DNA from: Druceiella hillmani
Taxonomy: Eukaryota; Arthropoda; Insecta; Lepidoptera; Hepialidae
Assembly (NCBI GenBank): GCA_039881145.1
Contig: JAYKKI010000040.1
Coordinates: 2,446,001-2,510,000 of the forward strand
Direction: 5' to 3'
Length of the DNA: 64,000 nucleotides
The stretch's first letter is position 1; every line of letters starts with the position of its first letter. Position numbers and translations under genes: made by a program. The notes beneath the pieces were generated by a model that worked only from the letters and a program-made list of their open reading frames with translations, was not told where the DNA came from and searched no databases. This document shows positions 11,321 through 25,700 of this stretch, one piece after another.

Positions 11321-13835
11321 TTCCCAATACTTTTAAAAGGCCTTTTCAGTGATACTAAACGCCATAGGGGGAAGTGTATTAAACTAAATATTTTTAAGAT
11401 TTAATATCTTATACTTTAATTATAAATTTGATATGATTATAAATATATATAATCGTGCCAAATTTTAATTTCACAGTACTAACAATTTGTAAATAAAACA
11501 GCTATGGCGAACTGACAAAATTTTAACTTTGGCTAGGAAACCCTAAAAAAGAAAGAATAAAAAATCATAAAGAAATTTTAGAATTTTTTTTATATTCTTA
11601 TATTAAATATAACTTCGCATATAATTTTTAAATATGTTTAACATAACTATTTCTTTCACTATAATTTTCAACAATTTACATAGTTAATTTAAATAGTGTC
11701 ATTTTTGTGTTACTATTACAAGTAATATTCTCCCATTTTCAGTCTTTCTTCTTTATTAAATTATCCCAAAAATAGTATATAGATTTATTCTAATTAAATG
11801 TTAATAAAATGTATTCTAAATAATAATAAAATTAATTCTAATTCAATATTTTAATATATCGTATAGGTTCGAGAAGAGTCATTGATAAAAAAAACAGTAG
11901 ACAACTCAAAATCGCATAATCAAATGAATTTCAAAATACTGACTGCTAAACAGCGAAGACGCTGGACTGTTCCACATCTGCCTTTACGTGCGGGCGGCAA
12001 CTCGACCCAACTTTCCGCAGGTCTTTTCCACGGCAATACGAATGTAAGTTTTTCTCCGACGGCGTCGTTATTTGCTGCATAACTTTTCCTCTTGTATGTT
12101 TTATACATTTTCTTAACTTTACCTACTTGCTAAATTACTTCCCGCCTGCAAACGTCTTGCTGACTGTTGAGAAAGTTTTTAAATTTTCAATTTTTTACAC
12201 AGAAATGCAGCCTAGAGTTATTCCATGTAGTTGAGTCGTATATAAAACTGTGTCCGAATACATAAGACGCCATTTTGCCATTTTTATATTATTATACGTA
12301 TTAAAGGTGTAACTGTATAATTTAGCAAAAATGGTTCTTGGCGTACAATTCAGAAATTAGTAAGTAAATGAGGAGATGCTTTCCAAAACTTCATTCCTTC
12401 AAATATCAGAATGAACTTTTTTACTCGGTTGATAATAATATATTTTACAATATATCAATTTACTAGTATATTATATTATACAGAAAAAATTACAACCCCA
12501 CAATTTAAGAGAAAGGAATGAATTTTCCTTGAGGAAGAAAAGCCATAATTTTTGTAAAAGTAGGTTACAGAGCAATAAATGGCACGTTTTGAAAAGAAAT
12601 TGTGATATTTCGCAAAAAGTGTTTTAAATTAAATAATTCAGAAAAATTTAAAACAGATATAATATTGATTTATAATTATTAGTCAGGCTAATGCGGACAT
12701 AAAATGTATATACAACCCAAGTAAATTGGCTAAAAAGAGGTTTTAAGACCATATATATTATTTAAATTTATGTGTTGATGTTTTAGTGAAGCTACAATGT
12801 TTAATTTGGATTTTAATGGATGTTTAATTTGTTTTGGTTCTCTGTGTCACAGAGAATTTTAAAATTATTATAGTGTGTTTCAGTTGATGTTTGGTAATGA
12901 CATTATACAAATAGTATATCGAATTATATGTGCATTTATTAAATATTGTGGCTTTAATCGGTATGTGGCCGATAAAATGGCAAAACACTAATTTTTCATT
13001 GTTGTTGCTTAAAACAGGCTGTACTCTACAGGCTGTGCTCTATTAGTTTTAAGTCATATTTTGCATATATATTTTTGCAAAAACATTTTTTGAAAAATGA
13101 AAAAGTATTTATTTTTTTAATTATTCTTAAACTATTACCATTAATGAGTCAAAATTTTACAAAAATATATGTGGTTCTAAGAGATATCATTATATAATAT
13201 AAATAAGAATTTTATGTTCAGCTCTGTTTTTCCCTTTGCTTAAAAAATATTTTTACTCTCTTCAGCTGTGTACACCTATAAAAAAACTGTAATTGTCTGA
13301 AATTATCAACGGAGATCTAATGTGATGAAAATTGTTTTTCACTGAAAATAAAAAGTTTTCACAAAAATCTACAACGAATCCTTAATTTAGCTACTCGAGG
13401 GAAACACGGCTTAAAGAATAATTAGTTTCAGCCAGTGCCAAGCTGGTTAATATGTATGTACAATATTTAAGAGGATTGTAACGGATGTGGCTTTACCGGA
13501 ACGTTTTTTTTTTATAAATTAACTGGTACTTATTATAATATATAAATTTTCCTCAGTAGCGGATACAATTATTATTCTCAATTATGGATATGTTTATTAA
13601 TTGTGAACGTGTAATGTATACGTGTCACTTGTTCTAGTTACCATTCTTCTAAGCTAAAAAAGTGGTGATTTGTTTAAGAGAGGGTAGGTAGGTGAAAAAT
13701 GAAAAGAAAAACATTATTATTCTTTATTTTTTTTAAAAATACAACATTTTAGCCTTACTTGTGTTGTATAATTGCAAGAAAAGTATTCTTTCACTTTAGA
13801 ACCCTTTCTTGAAAAGTTATGTTTTTCCTAAAGAG

Positions 13836-13837
<2 letters not shown>
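11321..13837. other. AT-rich noncoding stretch
   Basis: No gene recognised. A GC-richer passage lies at about 11950-12070. A 14-bp local duplication around caggctgt.ctcta occurs at about 13016-13045. The 66-codon plus and 62-codon minus frames near 11900-12100 overlap each other and lack motifs. Confidence 0.45.
12690..12735 (+). repeat. Dispersed repeat, copy 1
   Basis: Contains acaacccaagtaaattggct. A diverged copy in the same orientation lies at 15450-15493 (acaacccaagtaaattagtt), together with matching flanks (ggacataaaat/ggactaaaat). The source element is unknown. Confidence 0.6.

Positions 13838-13893
<56 letters not shown>
13838..13893. repeat. (TA)n microsatellite
   Basis: Uninterrupted ta dinucleotides, about 28 units. 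Confidence 0.95.
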
Positions 13894-13895
<2 letters not shown>

Positions 13896-14554
13896 CTAAA
13901 CTAATTACGTCTCTTCACAATGATATCTTTATCAATTCTGTAACACTTCTTACAAATTTAATCTATTACTAGCATATCTATTTATGGAGACGATATATTA
14001 AGTTTAATATTGAAAAAAGATACACATCTGAAATATTCATAATTATTCTTAAGTATATGATCATCGACTTGAATATTTCACTCGTGCACATTACTACAAT
14101 ATAATAACATATTATATTATGCAATATTTTAGGTAATAAGAAAATAAGGCAGGAGAGTTTCTCCTAATTTTATTGACTTAGGGCCTTTCCTACAACAAAC
14201 CGTTGTAACTACGAAGTAAGATATTCGATCTTTACGTTATTTGATTGTATTGCTAACTAAATATTATACTAGAGAATGCATACTTATAGAATGCATCAAA
14301 CACATAGTTTCAGACACGACTGTTTGTAAAAAATGGGAATTGTATTTTTGGTTTAGTAGAGTGACCAACCCTAGTTCATAAGACAAAAATATCTATCTAA
14401 TTAAAAATAGGAAAATTTACTACGATTGAGAAACTGTATTGTATATGGAACTTTTAATATTGTTTTTTTTGGAAAATTTAAATTTTACGACAGTCTTGTT
14501 ATTAGAGATGTGTTTATTATAACGATTGCTTAAACATAAGCTATGATTTACCGG
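13894..14554. other. AT-rich noncoding stretch
   Basis: Nothing recognised. Confidence 0.5.
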
Positions 14555-14905
14555 CAAATTCAATACTGTAGTTGACTCATTCTAAATTTTGATATTTTTC
14601 GTACAATATTGTGCAATATAAGTTAATTCAAAAATTGATTGAAAAATAAACCAGTTATAGGCTTCTAAATTTGAAAATACGGATAGGGTTGGGTTTAGCT
14701 CTGTCTCTTTTCCTCTTGTAGAATATAATGTGCAATATTATAAATGACCTCACAACACAGTCCTTGTCTAAAGATTAAATTTAAACTTTTATAACTCGGT
14801 CAATTTTTAAGATTATTAAAAAAAATTCACTCTTCATCAGCTTGTATCTTGAAGTTATGAATAATGAAATAAAAAAAATATAATCAAATACCCAATTCCA
14901 ATTTT
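14555..14905 (+). repeat. Dispersed repeat, inverted partner of 20166-20545
   Basis: About 350 bp here match 20166-20545 on the opposite strand over most of their length. Shared words in order include ctaaattttgatatttttcg, gcttctaaatttgaa, cctcttgtagaatataatgt, ataactcggtcaatttttaa and caaatacccaatt. The copies differ by scattered substitutions and small indels, so both are old insertions or an old inverted duplication. No coding frame survives. The family is unknown to me. Confidence 0.85.
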
Positions 14906-16699
14906 ATTTTAGGGTATACCAAGGTTACTATCAAAACCCCGCATATCCATTGACCTTAGACGTCCTATAGCTTGAAAAATAAATGAAATAGAAACGAATT
15001 AATACATTTGAGCAATTTGTCCCTATTCTATCCTAACATTTGTCAATATGCCATAATTTCGACGTAGTCATTCATATTTATACCTAGAGCTAAGGATACC
15101 CATTCTCTAAACGTTTCATACATAGCTACTAAAGCTAATAATTGAGCTATTAAAACAGCGTGCGGGATAAAATATATAACAATTTTTGTAGATTTTCATT
15201 CAGAAGTTCGACGTAAGGGTGAAATCGGAAAACTGGATTATAATTTTGTGGGTCCTGTAGTTCAATCTATTTATCATTGCTGATGACACTGTATTGCATT
15301 TTTAACATGCCGCCGCTCAAAGACCGATAGTTACAGACAGTTCGAAATTCTTAACTCATTTTGAATTATTTAATGAAAATTTCAATATTTTAAAATAAAT
15401 TATAAAAAAAATTAAAAGTATGTATAACATTCATTTTTTACTAGCCTTATATGGACTAAAATATATGCACAACCCAAGTAAATTAGTTGAAAACCATATT
15501 AGACAAATCAGTGCTTAAAATATTAATAAAACAGGAAATACTTTATTGACTAGCACGAAGAATAGGTATGTCACCTATTCGTCATGAAAAAAAATTAATT
15601 CATGAAAAACATAAAAAAGACTAATTATTTCATAATATGTACATGGACTAAATATAAAAGCTTCAGCATATATGGAATGAATATCTTATACAAGAACCCT
15701 GTGACCAGATATCGACTTCTCTTCTCGACCCTACTCATCTACTACATAATAAAATCAGCGTAAAAAAATAGGGCTTGAACGGGCTAATGTAGGTACCAAA
15801 CTCTTTATCATAATTTGTCCAAACGAAATCAGCCGTCTGACCCACACGACCGCCCGCCCAGTCACGCGTCCAAGATTTTAACGTAATTTTAGCAAAATTT
15901 TAAATTTCCAAAATAACACAAAAGCGCTCCGGTAGGGTTGCGAGTTGCTAATTTATTTAGTTGCCCGTTGCCTGTTGTCGGGTGCGAAGCCGTGGTAATG
16001 CCATCGGACACTGACGCATTTCGCCCAGATATTTAGACGAATTTTTTTTTGCATAAATTTTTTGTAGAAAACTAAATGAAAATCCACATTGCTTTCATAT
16101 TTTCGTGGTGAAGCTATATTTGCGAATATATTTTGAATTTTAAATGCGACATTAAAAAATAATCACTATAATTTCGACTTATATTACGGTAAAAGTAATG
16201 ATAAAAGAATATTTATTTTTTACTCAGTCTTTCCTTAACTTACAATTAACCACTTAAGTTTTTTCAATCATTACCAGGCTAATAATAAGATGAGGTTATT
16301 AAAATATTGATAATAAATAAAGCATTTAATTGAAATAAAATGTAATCACGACTAAATTTGAATGATCTAGACGTTCAAATATTAGTCTTCCCTTATTTTT
16401 GTACTATCTTTAGGGTAGTATTCCAATATAACTGAACTTACGTAAATTAGCTGTAAATTAGCTGAGCTTGATTGCTTACGGTTTTAGAATACACATACTC
16501 GTATATAAAATATTTCATAGATTTCTTCAAAGTTATTCAAATGAATTATAAGAAAATGAGAGTCTTTTGCGCTTTTTTTTTAATTCGTTAAACTTTTAAT
16601 ATTTTTTTAGTGTTGAACAATATTTAAATAAATTTTGCTTAGACTAGATATATTTTGAAATAGGATTTCGAACCCATTTTTCCTGTTTGAAGAAAATAG
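14906..16699. other. AT-rich DNA with one GC patch
   Basis: Includes the second copy of the 12690 repeat (15450-15493). A CpG-rich patch at about 15835-16015 contains accgcccgcccagtcacgcg and gttgtcgggtgcgaagccgt. Otherwise nothing is recognised. Confidence 0.45.
15450..15493 (+). repeat. Dispersed repeat, copy 2
   Basis: Diverged partner of 12690-12735, sharing acaacccaagtaaatt and flanking bases, same orientation, about 2.8 kb away. Confidence 0.6.
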
Positions 16700-17701
16700 A
16701 TAAACGCTTTTATGGACGGAATATTATACTATCAAGATGTTTCCCATCGCTGCGAACGTATTCCTCAAAAACTGATGCACTGCAGAACGTCGAATGAGAT
16801 GGCTCTCACTTCTTCCCTTATTTTAGCAACTTTTGCTTTGAGAAAACCCCATAGAAAAAAAATAAGCTGGAGTCAAGTGGGGCGATCTAAGTGGCCAAAT
16901 TATGTCTCCAAATCGGCTTATGACTTTTCCTAGAACTACACACCTAACTCATCAACATTCTCTTCTTGTAGCTACGGTACAAAAAAATTGTTAATAATTT
17001 CGATATACTGCTCGCTCGTCACGAGAATTATTCGAATCACCGCCGTCATTCTTGAAGAAAAATGGACCAATGATTTTTCAGAAGATTTTGCGCACCATCT
17101 AATAACTTTAGGGCTATGTTATGCTTTCTAATACTTTTCTTTTGGATTGCTGGATGACGATTAACGACAATTTTGATGATTTACGTAACCTTCAAGATGA
17201 GAGTGGAATTCATGGCGAAAGTAAACATTGTCCATCCCATTTTCCTCCAAAAATATCTCTAACATTTTCTGACAGTAAATTTTCCACTTGTGGCAGCCCT
17301 CAGGTTTTTTAACGATCTGTATTTTATAGGGATGTAATTTTAAGTCTAATGCCAAAATTCTATGGAAACATTGAAAGAGACAGCTCTTTTTTAATTGATC
17401 TTCATGGATGCCCTTCGACCGCAGCGGCGACTTGGTTAATGTTTTCAATTGATCGCACGGGTCTATTTTGAGATCAAATTGAATGATTTAGTGTACATCC
17501 TGACACTCTAAACTTCGCTACTCACAACTTGATTAACTGAACACCGTTGTAGAAATTCGCTTCCATAGCGTAAGCGCGGTATGCGCCAGACCACTGCAAT
17601 ATGGTGACCGAAAAATCCGCGTCAATGAGCTGTCGAACACCACCCCTCTCTCCCGCTAAATATTCGAGTTTAAAATTTGAATTCAGCGCTGGGACACCAT
17701 T
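16700..17701 (-). pseudogene. Decayed Tc1/mariner-type transposase
   Basis: Read on the minus strand, three shifted frames together follow the order of insect DDE transposases of the Tc1/mariner superfamily. An N-terminal WSGAYRAYAMEANFYNG segment (about 17540-17595) resembles the start of the helix-turn-helix region. LKLHPYKIQ lies at about 17317-17343 and MDNVYF then GYVNHQNCR at about 17161-17240. Further on come RWCA, NNFFVP (about 17000), and a W-P-x-R-S-P / FFLWG-like block near 16850-16890. The reading is broken by at least two frameshifts and many in-frame stops. At the usual first catalytic Asp (the SDEAHF-type motif) the sequence reads RHEFH, and the third acidic residue in the R-S-P-D block also appears as His, so it cannot be active. 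The outer 5' end carries gggacaccat at 17691-17700, which looks like a terminal repeat; I cannot find its partner near 16690. In life such proteins bind terminal repeats and cut and paste the element at TA. I am confident of the superfamily and less so of the exact family. Confidence 0.82.
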
Positions 17702-17718
17702 ATAAAACACACGTACAT

Positions 17719-17730
17719 ATATTATATGTA

Positions 17731-17816
<86 letters not shown>
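17719..17816. repeat. TG/TA compound microsatellite
   Basis: A tgtgtgtgtgtgtgtgtg run followed by a long ta run with one tg interruption. Confidence 0.95.
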
Positions 17817-17819
<3 letters not shown>

Positions 17820-20165
17820 GTAATTGAGGATAAATTGGTGAAAATGTTATATAATTTTTATTCATAAAAACATCTGCCCTAATTTTTTAAATATATTATT
17901 GCTTTATTTATTACGTGAACTATAATATTTAAATAATTTTATTTTACTAATTTAAATTAATAGTTACGTCCATAAAATGTTTAGATTTATTCATGTATTT
18001 TTTTAATTAGTATACCGCAATTGTATTGTACAGCTATGTTTCCTTTTTCATGCAATAGTGTTACCCTCTACTGTGTTCTAGCAGTCATCTTCAATGTTTC
18101 CTGGAATCTTTATATTTATATCCAGTTTCTTAACATGTATAAACATTTTCGAAGTCCTGAAATGATAAACTAAGAAATTCTTGTGTATATATGAAATTTC
18201 GACCACTCAGTCTCACAACCAACACGTTCTGGAAACATATGGGGAATTCAAAACGAAATTTTCCTCAGTACGGTGACAAAAGCACGAGTAATGCAGAGAT
18301 CCATATATGTATTTTCTAAAACAGGATGCGGATTAGTCCTTCGGATTTTCAACTTGATGTATTGGGCGCGGCTATTAAACTTACTATTATATTCGCAACG
18401 GCTTGTTTTGAAACTGAAATTGAATTGGCATTTCTTGAAAATAATTACATCATAAAACAATAAAATAAATCTTTATTAGTTTAGAGATATCTCACAGAAA
18501 TCGAATACTAATATTTAATACATTAAATTCTTTCTTCTGAGACATACTTCCATAATTATTATTACAGTTACTTATACTAGTATTACTACCATTAATACTG
18601 TGTTACATGATTATTAGAAATGTAAAATAAATAGTGATAATTGGGTGTCAATTTAGCTATTACTTTACTCTCATTTCATTTTTTCCTAACGAATTATTAC
18701 TGTATGCTGCCATTATTCAAATCTCGTAAAAATGTAAAAATTAAAAAAGACACAAATTAAAAAGTTCAAGTTGCTTTTTAAATTTGAGTATACCTTTTGG
18801 GTTAATTAACTATTGACTTATAAAATTTACAAATTTTTAAAAAAAAATTGTATGTATCAAAATTGGAGTGGCCGTGTGTGATTTTTTAATTTTTCTCCTT
18901 TGAAATATTTGTTTTTTCATTAATAAAACTTATTTAGTATTAAAAATTAATGATAACAAAAATTTCGTCTGTCCGTACGAACGAACGTAACTCGAAAACT
19001 TACAGACTTGTTACCCTTTAGTTATTACGTCATATCAATAATTCAAATGGTTTCGAAGTTACAACGTTGAAAAGTTTACATAGAAAATTAAACAAAATCT
19101 CTGCCATACAGATAAAAAGGAACGATGGCCTATACAAACATGAAGAAACGCACAAAGAGGGATTTAAATTATATTAATTATTAGTGTATAAGACAAGAGC
19201 ATAAAAGAAACGTAGTGTCTAACCAGAAGTTTCTTGTAAAAATATGAAAAAAATCAAACACTGAACTTGCGTTTAACACACAAAAAATAAATATAAAATA
19301 TAATGTAATACATAAATTTATAGTCAGTTTATAAATTTGACAGGCGACTAATATTAGGCGACTTGTAAATAAGTAAGTTCGAAAATCGCATTGAACGCGA
19401 TATGTTTATCATTGAATGGCTAAGTAGCACACCGGAATATTTAGTTCTCTAAACAATGCACACCTCCATCAAATTCGGAAACCCTAGGCTTTAACATAAT
19501 AATATATTGACTTCGCGTTTTGACAGTTCACCATGATTTATTTATGCGAAAACCCCGTGGGGCTATGCCTTATATACTTTACATTCGCGCCAGAGGAAGT
19601 TGAAGACTGAAATCTGTTATCACAGACGAGCGAATCTTCTCCGAATTAGGTTCGATGCACCGTACGTCGTCCATGTAGTATTATAATAAACTCCTCAAAA
19701 GTGGCTAGAATTCGAACTACGAGGGCTACATACATAATTAAGTGCCTATATAAGTTTACATAATTTACATAATTAAGTGCCTATGTAAGTAAGCATGTAA
19801 AGCTATATAGAGTTTCTATGCATCGTTTTCATTAAATAAATATATTGCTAAATATGTATTCCACAAAAATAGATCAAATAGTTTAATTTCCACTATCTCC
19901 TTAATGTATTACTGGAAACTGACCACAATTATTGAAGTATTGACTGATTGTTATTTTCGTCATTTTTGTAAATCTTTGGTATGCGCTGTTCAAAGTTAGC
20001 GAAGAGGGTGACGTACTGCAGTATTTTAGAGAATTATATTTCGCGAAAGAGAAGCAGTACCAAAAATATTACACATTTTTATTGCATTTAATAGACTTCT
20101 TAGAATCAGAAGATAACGTTTTCATTTTCAAGTTCTCAAATTTTTTTATGATTATATAAGTCTAG
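17817..20165. other. AT-rich DNA with minor repeats
   Basis: No gene. A local duplication of tacataattaagtgcctat occurs at 19731 and 19766. Around 18955-19060, tttcgtctgtccgtacgaac followed by gtttcgaagttacaacg resembles decayed arthropod retroelement DNA. Complementary open frames at 18248-18460 and 18273-18455 lack motifs. Confidence 0.45.
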
Positions 20166-20545
20166 AATCAGAAATTGGGTATTTGACTAATTTTTTTTTT
20201 ATTTCATTAATCATAATTTCAAGGTACAAGCTGATGAAGAGTGAAAAAAATGTTTAATAATCTTAAAAATTGACCGAGTTATAAAAGTTTAAATTTAATC
20301 TTTAGACAAGGACGGGAATATTGTGTTGTGAGGTCATTTTTAATATTACATATTATATTCTACAAGAGGAAAAGAGACAGGGATATATCCAACCCTATCT
20401 TCAAATTTAGAAGCCTATAACTGGCTTATTTTTCAATAAATTTTTGAATTTTTTTCATGGCTGGTTTTTAATTAACTTATATTTCACTATATTGTACGAA
20501 AAATATCAAAATTTAGAATGATTCAACTACCGTATTATGACATTG
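20166..20545 (-). repeat. Dispersed repeat, inverted partner of 14555-14905
   Basis: The reverse complement aligns with 14555-14905 from caaatacccaatt through to the ctaaattttgatatttttcg end. The open frame that starts inside its edge (20518-20859) runs out into a tandem repeat and is not credible as a gene. Confidence 0.85.
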
Positions 20546-20727
20546 ATAGGAAAATAATCATATTTATCGATACGCTTGTTTATAACGCGTGCCTGGCTCT
20601 AATAGTTTCTATGAAAATTGCACGATATTTTCCTTTGTATCGATATCTTAGATCCATCCGGGTTATAAATATGTTATACGATATTGTATCGAATATTCAC
20701 GATCATAGTACCCTCACAGCGTCAAGT

Positions 20728-21040
20728 CTGAGGAATTGGAACTCGAAGTTTAGTGGCAGTCTGCTTGAGACCCACAATACTAATTTAAAAACAGCAAATC
20801 ACCGAGTTTTACGGTTTAGACAGGCAGTACTCATTCATTGTCAGGAAAGAGTTCAATGAAAAAGTCCCTACTTGAGACCCACAATATCATTTTAAAAACG
20901 GCAAATCCTCAAGTCTCATAGTTTAGGCGGACAGTATCCTGCAGCACATGGATCGAGGAATTGTAACACAGAGTACAATGGCAGTTTCTGCTTAAGACTC
21001 ACAATACTAATTTGAAAAAAGCAGATCTTCATGGCAAACA
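20728..21040. repeat. Degenerate tandem repeat, about 107-120 bp, three copies
   Basis: The words cttgagacccacaatactaa (20764), cttgagacccacaatatcat (20871) and cttaagactcacaatactaa (20991) recur, each followed by tt.aaaaa..gcaaatc or similar. The word gaggaattg is shared by the first and third. Spacing is 107 and 120 bp. Confidence 0.75.
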
Positions 21041-21324
21041 GAGAACAAGATTTATAGATCAAAGGTTGAAATTATATTGTATGTACTCTTGTTCACCCAG
21101 TTATTTACCCTATTACTTCCTTACTACACCATGATAAGTCAAACGAATCCTAATTTGATGAGTTTACTCCTCATCACTAAAGAGTTCCTGTTACCTTCTT
21201 CCAGCTCCATCATTACACCCTGACATTGTTAAAGAGCAAATTTAGGTCGTTTTTTATCGTGTCTTATTAAATTATCATTATTAGATCTACATTATCGAAA
21301 TTCGATTACTCCATCTACGCTCTT

Positions 21325-21625
21325 CGATGTTGTCGAATTCTATGATATATCTTCAGTTTACTCTATCAGATTCTAACCAAATTTTCATGGGGCTATACTG
21401 GGATATACCCTTCGAAAGAAGAAAGAATCATCCAAATTGATCTAGACCATTTAAACTCGATCAGGATACTTGTGCTGTTCAATGTTGAGTAATTCTATAA
21501 AATTTCCAAATTTCATGATCAGATTCTACCCAATTGTTTATGGAACCTTACCAGATGTATACCCTTCTAAATAAGAAAAATATCCAATTTGGTTGTACCT
21601 ATGTCATCCAAACTCGATTAATTTT
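21325..21625. repeat. Diverged direct duplication, about 155 bp
   Basis: Unit 1 has cagattctaaccaaattttc (21368), tatacccttcgaaagaagaa and aaactcgat (21454). Unit 2 has cagattctacccaattgttt (21521), tatacccttctaaataagaa and aaactcgat (21611). The wording (atacccttc-aa-aagaa followed by atccaaatt) is the kind I associate with non-coding parts of arthropod retroelements; the family is uncertain. Confidence 0.7.
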
Positions 21626-21759
21626 TTTTCAGCAATTTTGCTTTGTTTCCAATGAAAATAATTACATATTAATAAATATCTTAATAATATTCAGCGACCG
21701 TTGTGTGAAAACATTTGATATCAAAATATATTTAAGTCTACCGGTCTTCAAACTTTAAA

Positions 21760-22190
21760 TCATGGAGGTTTATAAAGAAAAAAGTCCGTCGTTAGCCGTC
21801 AAATCAAATATCTATTATTCTATCGAAATATGTGTATCGATACTTAAAACCATCGGATCGAGTCGTGAAATCCTAGTTTCACTAAGCACAAGATACGGCG
21901 AAAGATCTATAGAAACATCCACGCGTTTATACTTTGGTATTTGGGAAAATCTGAGCGACCGAAAGCTAACTATTGGAGGTTCGAGTTACCTAGGCTTTCC
22001 CGGGGGTGTTGCCTTGATTATTTCGGCGATATCCGGCGGTGGGTAATAAATTGGACCTGACTATCTCAGCCGGCGTGAGCCGATGCGGTTTTATGATTTA
22101 GTGACGACATGTTGTATTCGAGTGTGTCGCAGGAAGTGCGGCTGGCGAATCTGTTCGCATGAGTCGCTATGAAAGTACACTCAATTGTAT
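21760..22190. other. CpG-rich island
   Basis: GC rises around 21960-22160, with ctcagccggcgtgagccgat and ggaagtgcggctggcgaatc. A 94-codon frame (21762-22046, plus strand) ends within it at ggtgggtaataaat; its product has no recognisable domain. Candidate conserved noncoding element or unassigned exon. Confidence 0.35.
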
Positions 22191-22417
22191 TGGTAATGTT
22201 AATCTTCAATTGTTTCACCATAATACACATGCGTACTTATACCGAAAGCAGGTAGTGAAAAACATATTCCATCAAAAACATTGCTGTATTAATGGCCAAA
22301 TTCATCTTTGAATAATTGGCCATAAACTTAGTGAGATAAACGTAGCCAAGTTCTTATAGAGCTTTGTTAGAGAAATGTATATGAGTGAGTTAAAGCTTTT
22401 AGTGTAGATTTATTGAA
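22191..22417. other. AT-rich spacer
   Basis: Nothing recognised. Confidence 0.5.
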
Positions 22418-22490
22418 TACCTGCTTTTACCCAAGGCTTCGCTCGCGTGGTTTTAGTTAAACTTGTTAAGAGAAATAAAAATATTCAGTG
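22418..22490. mobile_element. Arthropod retroelement tail fragment
   Basis: The word gcttttacccaaggcttcgc followed by tcgcgtggttttagtt closely resembles a sequence that recurs at the ends of many dispersed non-LTR-type repeats in insect genomes. Only this short end is visible. The assignment is from memory of the motif and was not searched. Confidence 0.55.
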
Positions 22491-25534
<3,044 letters not shown>

Positions 25535-25700
25535 AATAAATTACGCGGATAATTGAGACAACATTAAATTGGCCGAAATCGGAGAGGTTTATTAGGCTCT
25601 ACAAATTAACAGACCTAGACACATACATACAGACATGGACTGGTAAAATCATAACCTTCCTTGTGGCGCCAAAGTAATAGGGTAAAAATTCATGTCAGCT
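25535..25700. mobile_element. Probable retroelement remnant
   Basis: The passage acatacatacagacatgg then ctggtaaaatcataacctt and ggcgccaaagtaatagggta resembles decayed 3' regions of common insect dispersed repeats. Family not determined. Confidence 0.35.

Noticed and set aside
12690..15493. LTRs of a retrotransposon 2.8 kb long
   Set aside because: The matching blocks are only about 45 bp and diverged, lack TG...CA ends, and enclose no gag or pol similarity.
16712..16933. 73-codon plus-strand frame
   Set aside because: It lies antisense to the C-terminal part of the transposase pseudogene, which explains its partial openness.
20230..20260. Hammerhead candidate: ctgatgaagagtgaaaa (and its copy on the minus strand near 14840)
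   Set aside because: No helix II can form between the two core halves; probably chance.
20518..20859. 113-codon plus-strand frame, among the longest in the window
   Set aside because: It starts in the edge of a dispersed repeat and runs through a degenerate tandem repeat whose other units do not keep the frame; no family similarity.
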